From positions 1 to 64,000 of the forward strand of contig NZ_JASNJD010000010.1 in NCBI RefSeq assembly GCF_030164425.1: a stretch of 64,000 bases of DNA, written 5' to 3'. A program made the translations under genes and the position numbers. The number at the start of each line of letters is the position of its first letter. Positions within the stretch are counted from its first letter, which is position 1. This document shows, in pieces, positions 43,883-51,921 of the stretch. The DNA comes from Pseudodonghicola flavimaris. GTDB lineage: Bacteria > Pseudomonadota > Alphaproteobacteria > Rhodobacterales > Rhodobacteraceae. The notes below the pieces were generated by a model that saw nothing but the letters and a program-made list of their open reading frames with translations, did no database searches and was not told the DNA's origin.

Positions 43883-44487
43883 TCGGGCTGACCCTGTTTC
43901 ATGCCCCGAACGCCTGCTCCGAAGGCATCGCCCTGCTTCTGCGCGTCGTCGGGGTCGCCCATGACATCCGGATCGTCGACCTGTCCCGGGGCGCGCAACG
44001 CGCGCCGGACTATCTGGCGGTGTCCCCCAAGGGCAAGGTGCCGGCGCTGCGGCGCCCGGACGGCACCGTACTGACAGAGTTTCCTGCCATCGCCTTCTGG
44101 CTGGCGAAACGCTTTCCCGAGGCGGCGCTGATCGGCGACGGGACCGAGGCCGAGACCCGGGCGCTGGAGCTGACGGAGTTCATCGTCTCCAGCCTGCATA
44201 TGCGCGGCTTCACCCTGATGAAGGTTCCGCAGAAATTCCTGTCCGATCCGGCGGCGCAGGCCGATCTGCGTGCCCATGGCCGGGCCGAGGTGGAACGGGG
44301 CCTGTCCCGGCTGGCCGAGGTTCTCGGGTCCCGGCCGTTCCTGCTGGGCCGGTTCGGCATCGCCGATGCGGCGGCCTTCTACGTGCTGCGATGGGCGGAG
44401 CAGGAGGACCTGCCCCTGGCCACCGGGCTGCGGGCACTCCTGCGGCGGATCGAAGCGCTCGACCGGCCCGCCCCGTTCACCCCATGA
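43879..44487 (+). CDS. Glutathione S-transferase family protein
   Basis: 202 aa. Thioredoxin-like N-terminal domain (LTLFHAPNACSEGIALLLRVVGV; SPKGKVPALRRPDG with the cis-proline) and an all-helical C-terminal domain. The Asn/Ser region near the N-terminus fits beta/zeta-like GSTs that isomerise or detoxify aromatic intermediates. It shares an operon with the BKACE gene; operator copy 3 overlaps its last codons. Confidence 0.87.
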   Translation: MIGLTLFHAPNACSEGIALLLRVVGVAHDIRIVDLSRGAQRAPDYLAVSPKGKVPALRRPDGTVLTEFPAIAFWLAKRFPEAALIGDGTEAETRALELTEFIVSSLHMRGFTLMKVPQKFLSDPAAQADLRAHGRAEVERGLSRLAEVLGSRPFLLGRFGIADAAAFYVLRWAEQEDLPLATGLRALLRRIEALDRPAPFTP

Positions 44488-44489
44488 AC
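44475..44489. promoter_or_regulatory. IclR-type operator, copy 3 (GTTCAccccaTGAAC)
   Basis: Perfect palindromic arms, overlapping the stop codon of the GST gene and lying 80 bases upstream of the hydroxylase start. Confidence 0.72.
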
Positions 44490-44569
44490 GACGGCGCGGA
44501 TTGCCGTGAGTTCGGCGTGGCGCGGATGTTTGTGTCTGCGCGAAACGCCGCTTTTGGGAGGACAAGACC

Positions 44570-46150
44570 TTGGCATCCTATCCGCAGGACATCCCTGTCG
44601 TCATCGTGGGCGCCGGCCCCACCGGGCTGACCACCGCGCTGCTGCTGGCACGCTACGGCGTACGGTCCATCGTGCTGGAGAAAAACGCGGCCCCGATGGA
44701 CATTCCGCGCGCCATCGTGCTCGACGACGAAGGCGCCCGCAGCTTCCAGACCTTCGGCGCCGACGCCCGCTTCCTGACCGAAACCGTGCTGGGCGACGGG
44801 GCCTCCTATATCGACGATGACGGCGGGCTGATCGCCCGCGTCGGGACCGGGCCGGAAATCTACGGCTTCGCCAAGCGTCATTTCATCAACCAGCCGGAGA
44901 TGGAAACCGCGTTGCGCGGGCTGATGGCCGATCAGCCGCTCTGCGATATCCGCTTCGGCTCGGAGGTCACCGACACGATCGAGACCGGCGATGGCATCAC
45001 CGTCCGGCTGACCGGCGCCGATGACAGGCCGCAGGAGATCGCGGCGCAATTCGTTGTCGCCGCCGATGGTGGCCGCAGCCCGATCCGCGAGCGGCTGGGG
45101 CTGCAGATGGACGGATCGACCTACAGCCAGGACTGGATCGTCATCGATACGATGAACGACCCCGATCAGACCAATTACTCGCATTTCTACTGTTCGAACA
45201 AACGGCCGCATGTCTCGGTCCCCGCGCCGAAGGGCGGCCGGCGGTACGAATTCATGCTGCTACCCGGGGAAACCCACGATCATGTTCTGGACGACGGGTT
45301 CGTCGAGGCGCTGGTGGAGCCGTTCCGCCCGCTGGCGCCCGCGGATATCATCCGCAAGACGATCTATACCTTCCACGCCCGTATCGCCAGCAAGTGGCGG
45401 GTCGGGCGGATTCTCCTGGCCGGCGATGCCGCGCATCTGACACCGCCCTTCGCCGGCCAGGGCATGAACGCCGGTCTGCGCGACGCCACCAACCTCGCCT
45501 GGAAGCTCGCCGCCGTGGTGCAGGGCGGCGCCGATGCCGCGATCCTCGACAGCTATGAGGACGAGCGCCGCGATCCGGCCTGGGCGATGATCCAGCTGGC
45601 GGTCATCATGGGCGATATCGTCATGCCGATCGACCCCGCGCAGGTCGCCTTCCGCGCCCAGTTGATGGAGGCGCTGAAGCCGTTCCCCGGCGTGCAGGAC
45701 TACCTGTTGCAGATGAAGTTCAAGCCGCGGCCGCGCTATGCCGACGGCCTGTTTCTGGGGCTCGACGACACCCCCTTCGAAGGCGCCCTCATCGGCGAGA
45801 TGATCCCGCAGCCCGATGTGACCGCCGCGGGCGCGACGGTGAAGCTCGACAGTCTGCTGGGGCCGGGCTTTGCGCTGATCGCGCAGGATGCCGCCGGCGC
45901 CGAAGCACTGGCCGCCTGCGACATCGCCGACTTCGCCGGGCTGCCGCTGGCCAAGGTCTACCTTCCCTACGGCGCGGTGAGCGAGGCGATGGCCGCGGCG
46001 ATGCCGGCGGATGACCGGGTCCGGCTGCTGCGCACCCATCGCGATCAAATCCTGCTGATCCGGCCCGACCGCTACTGTGCCGCCGCCTTCGAGCCGGCCG
46101 GGCTCCGCGCCGGTCTGGCGGCCTACGCCGACCGGCTGCAGACCGGTTGA
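44570..46150 (+). CDS. FAD-dependent aromatic hydroxylase, MhpA-like
   Basis: 526 aa. The start is TTG 44570, with GGGAGG about 8 nt upstream and the FAD motif VVIVGAGPTGLTTALLL following. Also present: PRAIVLDDEGARSFQ, FVVAADGGRSPIRERLG and LLAGDAAHLTPPFAGQGMNAGLRDATNLAWKL (the class A GD motif). Strong resemblance to MhpA, 3-(3-hydroxyphenyl)propionate hydroxylase. It would add a second hydroxyl to a phenolic ring with NAD(P)H and O2, producing the catechol for the extradiol dioxygenase. Own operator copy 80 bases upstream. Confidence 0.9.
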   Translation: MASYPQDIPVVIVGAGPTGLTTALLLARYGVRSIVLEKNAAPMDIPRAIVLDDEGARSFQTFGADARFLTETVLGDGASYIDDDGGLIARVGTGPEIYGFAKRHFINQPEMETALRGLMADQPLCDIRFGSEVTDTIETGDGITVRLTGADDRPQEIAAQFVVAADGGRSPIRERLGLQMDGSTYSQDWIVIDTMNDPDQTNYSHFYCSNKRPHVSVPAPKGGRRYEFMLLPGETHDHVLDDGFVEALVEPFRPLAPADIIRKTIYTFHARIASKWRVGRILLAGDAAHLTPPFAGQGMNAGLRDATNLAWKLAAVVQGGADAAILDSYEDERRDPAWAMIQLAVIMGDIVMPIDPAQVAFRAQLMEALKPFPGVQDYLLQMKFKPRPRYADGLFLGLDDTPFEGALIGEMIPQPDVTAAGATVKLDSLLGPGFALIAQDAAGAEALAACDIADFAGLPLAKVYLPYGAVSEAMAAAMPADDRVRLLRTHRDQILLIRPDRYCAAAFEPAGLRAGLAAYADRLQTG

Positions 46151-46174
46151 ACCGCCACGACGGACCTGCCGCGC

Positions 46175-46189
46175 GTTCACACCGTGAAC
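46175..46189. promoter_or_regulatory. IclR-type operator, copy 4 (GTTCAcaccgTGAAC)
   Basis: Identical in all 15 bases to copy 1; 130 bases upstream of the TRAP small-permease start. Confidence 0.75.
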
Positions 46190-46319
46190 AGAACCCGCGG
46201 CGGATTTGTGACCGCCAGGGCACTTGGGCATCTTCCGCCGCATGCGCGGGGGGCCCATCCATCTGTCCGGCCCACGCATTGGAACGGAGCCGGGCCCTGC
46301 CCGGCAAGGGGGGAGACAT

Positions 46320-46853
46320 ATGCATCACACCATTCACCGAATGACACAGATTCTGGCACGATCTCTGGCGCTGCTGGGCTTCACGGGGCTTCTGATCCTG
46401 TCGATCCTGGTGGTGCTGGATATCATCCTGCGCACGGTGGCCGACTATCCGCTGAAGGGCGTCAACGATATCTCCGCCATGGTGATGGCGGTGGTGATCT
46501 CCGCCTGCATCCCGCAATCTCTGCTGATCAAGCAGAGCATTTCCGTCGATGTTCTGGGCCAGTTTCTGGGCGGCCGGGCGGAGCTGCTGCTCAATGCCGT
46601 CGCCAGCCTCGCCGTGCTGGTCTTCTTCGGACTGCTGGCCTGGCAGTTCGTGCCCTATGCCGCCTCGGTCAGTGCCAGCGGCGAACGCACCTGGGTGCTG
46701 CAATGGCCGGTCGGTCCCTGGTGGTATGTCGCCACCGGCTGTTTCATCGTCTCGGCGCTGACCCAGGCGATGGTGCTGATCGACGACATCATCTCTGTCG
46801 CGCTCGGCCGGCCCTGGGCCGCCGGCAGCACCCCCATCGACGGGAGCCTGTGA
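46320..46853 (+). CDS. TRAP transporter small permease (DctQ)
   Basis: 177 aa from ATG 46320 with GGGGGAG 5 nt upstream. Four hydrophobic segments and the family marks VVLDIILRTV, MVMAVVISACIPQSLLIKQSISVDV. It forms the membrane complex with the large permease, whose gene starts 2 bases after this stop. The TRAP system uses a sodium gradient to import an organic acid, here presumably the aromatic substrate. Confidence 0.92.
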   Translation: MHHTIHRMTQILARSLALLGFTGLLILSILVVLDIILRTVADYPLKGVNDISAMVMAVVISACIPQSLLIKQSISVDVLGQFLGGRAELLLNAVASLAVLVFFGLLAWQFVPYAASVSASGERTWVLQWPVGPWWYVATGCFIVSALTQAMVLIDDIISVALGRPWAAGSTPIDGSL

Positions 46854-46855
46854 TC

Positions 46856-48157
46856 ATGGATCCGCTTACCGTCGCCGGCATCGGCTTCGCGCTGATGTTC
46901 GCGCTGATCGCGCTGCATGTCCCGATCGGCATTGCCATGGGCTTCGTCGGTGTCGGCGGCTTCGCCTTTATCGTCGGCTGGCAACCGGCGCTGTCGCTGC
47001 TGGCCAGCGAACCCGCCGCAACGCTGACCAACCTCAACCTGGCGGTGATCCCGCTCTTCATGCTGATGGGCAACCTGGCGGCGGCGGCCGGGCTGGCCAA
47101 TGACGTCTATAACATCGCGCATGCCTTCATCGGTCACCGCAAGGGCGGGCTCGCCACCGCCACCGTGCTGGGCAGCGGCGGCTTCGGCGCTGTCTGCGGC
47201 TCCGGCGTTGCCACCACCGCCACCTTCGGCCGCGTCGCCCTGCCCGAGATGCTGGAGCGCGGCTATGCCCCCTCCCTGGCCTCGGGCGCGATCGCGGCGG
47301 GTGGCACGCTGGGCATCATCGTGCCGCCGTCGACCATCATGGTGCTCTACGCCATCCTGACCGAACAATTCGTCGTCGACCTGTTCACCGCGGCGCTGAT
47401 TCCGGCGCTGCTGGCGGTGCTGCTCTATGCGCTGGCGGTCCGTGCCACGGTGACCTTCAACCGCAGCGCCGCCGCCGAGATCGCGCCGCTGAGCTGGCGG
47501 GACCGCCTTGCCGCGCTACGCAAAGGCTGGGGCGTGGTGCTGCTGTCGGTGGTTGTGCTGGGCGGCATCTACGCCGGCATCTTCACCGTCAACGAGGCCG
47601 CCGCGGTCGGCGTCGTGGTCTCCTTCGTCTTTCTGCTCGCCCGCAGGGGGCTCGACGTCAAGGAACTGACCGCCATCCTGGTCAGCGCCTCCACCGCGAC
47701 GGCGATGATCTATGTGATGGTCTTCGGCGCCACCATCTTTTCCTACTTCATGACGATCACCGATGCCCCCGCCGTCATCGTCGATGCCATCACCGCGATG
47801 GATCTGCCGCCGCTGGGAGTGATCGTGATGTTCCTGCTGCTCTACATCGTGCTGGGAGCGTTCTTCGACGAGGTGGCGGCGATGATCATCACCATCCCCT
47901 TCGTCATCCCGGTGGTGCAGCATCTGGGCTTCGATCTGGTCTGGTGGGGCATCATCAACGTCATCGTCATCGAAATCGGGATGATCACGCCGCCCATCGG
48001 CATCAACGTCATGGTGCTGAACGCGATGCGCCGGGATATCGCCCTGCCGCAGATCTACAAGGGCATCTTCCCGTTCTTCATCGCCGACATGATCCGGCTG
48101 GCCATCCTGGTCGCCTTCCCCGCGCTGACGCTGTGGCTGCCAAGGCTCCTGCAATAG
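46856..48157 (+). CDS. TRAP transporter large permease (DctM)
   Basis: 433 aa, about twelve hydrophobic segments. DctM marks: ALHVPIGIAMGFVG, LAVIPLFMLMGNLAAAAGLANDVYNIAHAFIGHRKGGLATA, SGVATTATFG, GGTLGIIVPPSTIMVLYAI and a C-terminal PPIGINVMVLN. Forms the transport channel with DctQ. Two bases after the DctQ gene. Confidence 0.94.
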   Translation: MDPLTVAGIGFALMFALIALHVPIGIAMGFVGVGGFAFIVGWQPALSLLASEPAATLTNLNLAVIPLFMLMGNLAAAAGLANDVYNIAHAFIGHRKGGLATATVLGSGGFGAVCGSGVATTATFGRVALPEMLERGYAPSLASGAIAAGGTLGIIVPPSTIMVLYAILTEQFVVDLFTAALIPALLAVLLYALAVRATVTFNRSAAAEIAPLSWRDRLAALRKGWGVVLLSVVVLGGIYAGIFTVNEAAAVGVVVSFVFLLARRGLDVKELTAILVSASTATAMIYVMVFGATIFSYFMTITDAPAVIVDAITAMDLPPLGVIVMFLLLYIVLGAFFDEVAAMIITIPFVIPVVQHLGFDLVWWGIINVIVIEIGMITPPIGINVMVLNAMRRDIALPQIYKGIFPFFIADMIRLAILVAFPALTLWLPRLLQ

Positions 48158-48162
48158 GTGGC

Positions 48163-48177
48163 GTTCATCTGATGAAC
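48163..48177. promoter_or_regulatory. IclR-type operator, copy 5 (GTTCAtctgaTGAAC)
   Basis: Palindromic arms intact with a different spacer, between the large permease and the binding-protein gene, 86 bases upstream of the latter. Gives the binding protein its own regulated promoter, useful for the excess of binding protein needed. Confidence 0.7.
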
Positions 48178-48263
48178 GTTGCCGGCAAATCGCAACACCC
48201 CGCCATCCGGGGGGCCTAGGACTCCCCCACGTTTGGAACACCCGGGAACATTAGGGAGGAAAC

Positions 48264-49253
48264 ATGTTCTACAAAACGCTCGCATCCGCCGTGGTCGCCG
48301 CCTGCATCGCCACCGGTGCCACCGCGGAGACCCTGCGCTTTTCCAGCATCGAACCGCCGGTGGCCTTTCTGACCTCCAAGGTCTTCTCGGCCTGGGGCAA
48401 GGCCGTCGAGGACGCCACCGCAGGCGAGGTCAAGGTCAAGATCTTCGCCGGCGGTACCCTGGGCCGATCGCCGGCACAGCAGCTGAAGCTGGTCGAGGAT
48501 GGCGTCGCCGACGTCGCCTTCATCGTGCCGGGCTACAATCCCGGCGTCTTCCCCGGTGTCATCGTGGGCGAGCTGCCCTTCGTCGTCCCCTCGGCCAAGG
48601 CCGGGTCGTTGGCAATGTGGTCGGTCTACGAACAGGGGCTGCTGGAGGGGGATTTCGACAAGTACAAGATCATCGCGCTCTTCACCAGCTCGCCGCAATA
48701 CGTCGCCTCGAAACCCGAAATCCGCATGCCCTCCGACCTGCAGGGGCGCAACTTCCGCGCCTCCTCCCCCAGCCTGCTGGCGGTGATCGAGGACATGGGC
48801 GCCGTGGCGGTCGGCGGCATCACCGGCCCCACCGTCGCCGAAAGCCTGTCGCGCGGGGTGATCGAAGGCTCCTTCAACGAATGGAACGCGATCAAGAGCT
48901 ACCGGATCGCCGATGCCATCGATCATGTGCTGGAGGTGCCGATGGGCACCAGCCCGCTGATGATCGTCATGAACAAGGCCAGGTTCGAAGGCCTCTCGGA
49001 GGCGGCACAGGCCGGGATCGACGCGGTCTCGGGCGCCACCTTCGCGACCGCCTTCGGCGATGCCTTCGACGCCCAGATCGCCGCCACCCGGGCCGATTAC
49101 GTCGCCCAGGGCCGGATCGCCATCACCGTGCCCGATCGGGCCACGCTCGACGCCTGGAAAGCCGCCTCGCAACCGGTGATCGACGACTGGCTGGCCGCGG
49201 CCCCCGGGCGTCCGGCGCTGCTTGCCGCCTATCGCGCCGCCATCGGCGAGTGA
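48264..49253 (+). CDS. TRAP transporter substrate-binding protein (DctP)
   Basis: 329 aa with a Sec signal peptide (about residues 1-21, ending ATGATA). DctP marks: LRFSSIEPP, KVKIFAGGTLGRSPAQQLKLVEDGVADVAFIVPGYNPGVFP and MRMPSDLQGRNFR-like arginine region that binds carboxylates. Periplasmic receptor of the TRAP transporter; ligand unknown, likely an aromatic carboxylate. Confidence 0.93.
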   Translation: MFYKTLASAVVAACIATGATAETLRFSSIEPPVAFLTSKVFSAWGKAVEDATAGEVKVKIFAGGTLGRSPAQQLKLVEDGVADVAFIVPGYNPGVFPGVIVGELPFVVPSAKAGSLAMWSVYEQGLLEGDFDKYKIIALFTSSPQYVASKPEIRMPSDLQGRNFRASSPSLLAVIEDMGAVAVGGITGPTVAESLSRGVIEGSFNEWNAIKSYRIADAIDHVLEVPMGTSPLMIVMNKARFEGLSEAAQAGIDAVSGATFATAFGDAFDAQIAATRADYVAQGRIAITVPDRATLDAWKAASQPVIDDWLAAAPGRPALLAAYRAAIGE

Positions 49254-49314
49254 GCTCCAACCGCGCCCCGGCGGGGTCGCGGCACATATTTCTGACCTCA
49301 GGAAAGGACATACC

Positions 49315-50160
49315 ATGCGTCTCGTATCGTTCAGACGTTCCGACGGAACCGCCTCTTTCGGCCTCATCGAGGGCGACCGTATCAAGGATTGCGGCGCCGC
49401 GCTCGCCGGCCGCTATGCCGACCTGCGCGCCGTATTGGCCGCAGATGCCCTGCCCGAGCTCGCCGCCGCCAAGGGCCCCGTACTCGCCATGGACGCGGTC
49501 GAGATGCTCTCGCCCGTTCCCAACCCCGACAAGATCCTCTGCATCGGGCTCAACTACCTCAGCCACATCAAGGAAACCGGCCGGGAGAAGCCGAAATACC
49601 CCTCGATCTTCACCCGCTACCCCTCCTCGGTGCTGGGGCATGAGGCCAGGCTGATCCGCCCCAGAGCCAGCGAGAAATTCGACTATGAAGGGGAACTTGC
49701 GGTGATCATCGGCAAGCCGGGCCGCCATATCCCGGAGGCCGAGGCCTGGGATCACATCGCCGGCTACGCCTGTTTCAACGACGGATCGATCCGCGACTAC
49801 CAGGTCCACACCTCGCAGTTCTGGCCGGGCAAGAGCTTCGACGACACCGGTTCCATGGGCCCCTGGATCGTGACACCGGACGAGATCGCGGATATCGGCG
49901 CCGCCCGGCTGGAAACCCGGGTCAACGGGCAGAAGGTACAGGACACGCTGATCAACGACCTGGCCATCACCATCCCCGAGATCATCGCCTATTGCTCGAC
50001 CGTCACCAGACTGCTGCCGGGCGATATCATCGCCACCGGCACGCCCGGCGGTGTCGGCCGGTTCCGAGAGCCGCCGCTCTATCTGAAGGCGGGCGATGTC
50101 TGCGAAGTCGAGATCGCCGGGGTCGGGCTGCTGAGGAATGGCGTCATCGACGAGGCCTGA
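49315..50160 (+). CDS. Fumarylacetoacetate hydrolase family protein
   Basis: 281 aa from ATG 49315, preceded by GGAAAGGA. FAH fold marks: KILCIGLNYLSHIKE, FDYEGELAVIIGK with metal-binding glutamates, WPGKSFDDTGSMGPWIV and GTPGGVGRFREPP. Members hydrolyse or decarboxylate/hydrate diketo acids from ring cleavage. It ends the plus-strand aromatic cluster and probably acts on the ring-fission product downstream of the dioxygenase. Confidence 0.92.
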   Translation: MRLVSFRRSDGTASFGLIEGDRIKDCGAALAGRYADLRAVLAADALPELAAAKGPVLAMDAVEMLSPVPNPDKILCIGLNYLSHIKETGREKPKYPSIFTRYPSSVLGHEARLIRPRASEKFDYEGELAVIIGKPGRHIPEAEAWDHIAGYACFNDGSIRDYQVHTSQFWPGKSFDDTGSMGPWIVTPDEIADIGAARLETRVNGQKVQDTLINDLAITIPEIIAYCSTVTRLLPGDIIATGTPGGVGRFREPPLYLKAGDVCEVEIAGVGLLRNGVIDEA

Positions 50161-50183
50161 CCCGGCCGGAGCCGCGACAGACG

Positions 50184-50210
50184 AAGGGCCCGCCAAACTG
50201 GCGGGCCCTT
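50184..50210. terminator. Strong bidirectional terminator
   Basis: Perfect 11-bp stem AAGGGCCCGCC / GGCGGGCCCTT with loop AAACT, followed by a T-rich end on the plus strand and A-rich start for the minus strand. Separates the FAH gene from the convergent amidohydrolase operon. Confidence 0.85.
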
Positions 50211-50236
50211 TGCCGATGCAAGCCGGCCGGGCCGGA

Positions 50237-51406
50237 TCAGCCCAGCGGCAACCGCTGGCGAACCAGCGTGGTCCAGTAGGAACAGCCCCAGGCGATCACC
50301 TCGTCGTTGAAATCATACATCGGGTGATGCAGCCCGGCAGAAGGACCGTTGCCGACGTTGATCATCGCCCCCGGCACCTCGTTGAGCATGAAGGAGAAAT
50401 CCTCTCCGCCCAGGGTCTGCGGCATGTCCAGATGCACGTTGTCGACGCCCGCCACCGCCTGCGCGGCCTGCGCCGCCAGCCCGGTTTCACGCTCATGGTT
50501 CACCGTCACCGGGTAGTGGCGGGTGTACTCCAGCTTGCCCTCGCCGCCATAGGCCAGCGCGATATGTTCGACCATCGCGCCCAGCCGGCTTTCGACCATG
50601 TCGCGCACCTCTTCGCGCAGGGTGCGCACGGTGCCGGTCAGTTCCACCGCCTGCGGGATCACGTTGAAGGCATTGCCGGCGTGGATGGTGCAGAGCGAGA
50701 CCACCGCGCTGTCGATCGGATCCTTGTTGCGCGAGGTGATGGTCTGCACCGCTTGCAGCAGCGCCCCGGCGACCGGCAGCGGATCGATGGTCTGCTCCGG
50801 CCGCGCGGCGTGACCGCCGCGACCGGTGATGGTGATCTTCACCTCGTCGACCGAGCCCATGATCGGCCCCGGTGCGAGGGTGAAATGGCCCACCGGCAGG
50901 TTCGGCCGGTTATGCATGCCGTAGACCTCGTCGCAGGGCCAACGGGTGAACAGCCCGTCCTCGATCATCGCGCGGGCGCCGGCGCCGCCCTCCTCTGCGG
51001 GCTGAAAGATCACGATCACGGTGCCGTCGAAGGCGCGGCTTTCGGCCAGATGCTTGGCGGCGCCCAGCAGCATGGTGGTGTGGCCGTCGTGACCGCAGGC
51101 ATGCATCTTGCCCTCGGTCTTCGAGGCCCAGGGCTTGCCGCTTTCTTCATGGATCGGCAGCGCGTCCATGTCGGCGCGAAGCCCGATGCTGCGGCCCGAA
51201 GCGGCGCTCTGGCCGCGGATCACGCCGACCACGCCGGTCTTGCCGATGCCTTCGTACACCTCGTCGACGCCGTATTTACGCAGCGCCTCGGCCACGGTCC
51301 GGGCGGTGCGCGGCAGATCGTAGAGCAGTTCCGGGTTCTGGTGCAGATCGCGGCGGAATTCAGTGAGTTCGGCGACCTCCTTGGCCACCCAGTTCTCGAC
51401 AGCCAT
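50237..51406 (-). CDS. M20 family amidohydrolase (hippurate hydrolase-like)
   Basis: 389 aa. Zinc-ligand motifs of the M20D branch: RADMDALPI, HACGHDGHTTMLLGAA, FQPAEEGGAGA and a C-terminal GGEDFSFM. The dimerisation domain includes GGHAARPEQTIDP. Hydrolyses N-acyl (possibly N-carbamoyl) amino acids. Last gene of the eight-gene operon, 3 bases after the ATC-hydrolase-family gene, so both likely act on one imported N-substituted amino acid. Confidence 0.92.
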   Translation of the reverse strand: MAVENWVAKEVAELTEFRRDLHQNPELLYDLPRTARTVAEALRKYGVDEVYEGIGKTGVVGVIRGQSAASGRSIGLRADMDALPIHEESGKPWASKTEGKMHACGHDGHTTMLLGAAKHLAESRAFDGTVIVIFQPAEEGGAGARAMIEDGLFTRWPCDEVYGMHNRPNLPVGHFTLAPGPIMGSVDEVKITITGRGGHAARPEQTIDPLPVAGALLQAVQTITSRNKDPIDSAVVSLCTIHAGNAFNVIPQAVELTGTVRTLREEVRDMVESRLGAMVEHIALAYGGEGKLEYTRHYPVTVNHERETGLAAQAAQAVAGVDNVHLDMPQTLGGEDFSFMLNEVPGAMINVGNGPSAGLHHPMYDFNDEVIAWGCSYWTTLVRQRLPLG

Positions 51407-51409
51407 GGA

Positions 51410-51907
51410 TCAGGCTTCCTTCTTCTTCATGCGGTAACGGAAATCGCAATGTGACGCACCTTTCATGATGGTCTGGGTGCGGGTCATCTCGATCTCCGGG
51501 TTGTAGCCGATGCAGAAATCGCCATCGCGGTTGCACGACAGCAGGTGGCCGATATCGCCGATCCCCATGTCGCGGTACATCTCGGCATAGCGGCAGCGGG
51601 TGACGTTGAAGTCCATCTTCTCCTCGGAGGCTTCCAGCGTCTCGATCCTGAGCGCGTCCTCGCGGGTCCAGGCTGGCTGGATGGCGGCGAAATCGGTCAG
51701 GTCCGGGGCATGCCCCAGCGCCTCGGCCAGCATCTGGCCCTGTTCGATGGCGGATTTCGAGCAGGCGGCACCGATCACCGCCTCCGCCTCCTCGCGGCCC
51801 GAGCGTTCGGTGATCACGTCGAGTACATGTTTGAGGATCATCGCCTCGATCTTGCGGCGCAGCAGGATCGGGATGTCGTTGAGATCCATACCTTCGGTTT
51901 CGGCCAT
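51410..51907 (-). CDS. L-2-amino-thiazoline-4-carboxylate hydrolase family protein
   Basis: 165 aa. GGAG 8 nt upstream supports the ATG at 51907. Helical N-terminal half (LLRRKIEAMILKHVLDVI) and a C-terminal part with conserved NVTRCRYAEMYRDMG, LLSCNRDGDFCIGYNPEIEMTRTQTIMKGASHCDFRYR, the cysteine-rich signature of the ATC hydrolase family. The founding enzyme opens 2-aminothiazoline-4-carboxylate to N-carbamoyl-cysteine, but the family is broad. Followed immediately by an M20 amidohydrolase that could complete such a route. Confidence 0.8.
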   Translation of the reverse strand: MAETEGMDLNDIPILLRRKIEAMILKHVLDVITERSGREEAEAVIGAACSKSAIEQGQMLAEALGHAPDLTDFAAIQPAWTREDALRIETLEASEEKMDFNVTRCRYAEMYRDMGIGDIGHLLSCNRDGDFCIGYNPEIEMTRTQTIMKGASHCDFRYRMKKKEA

Positions 51908-51921
51908 GGGGAGGTCTCCGG

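Noticed and set aside
46184-46855. N-terminal extension of the TRAP large permease frame
   Set aside because: It overlaps the DctQ gene completely; the ATG at 46856 begins the conserved DctM sequence.
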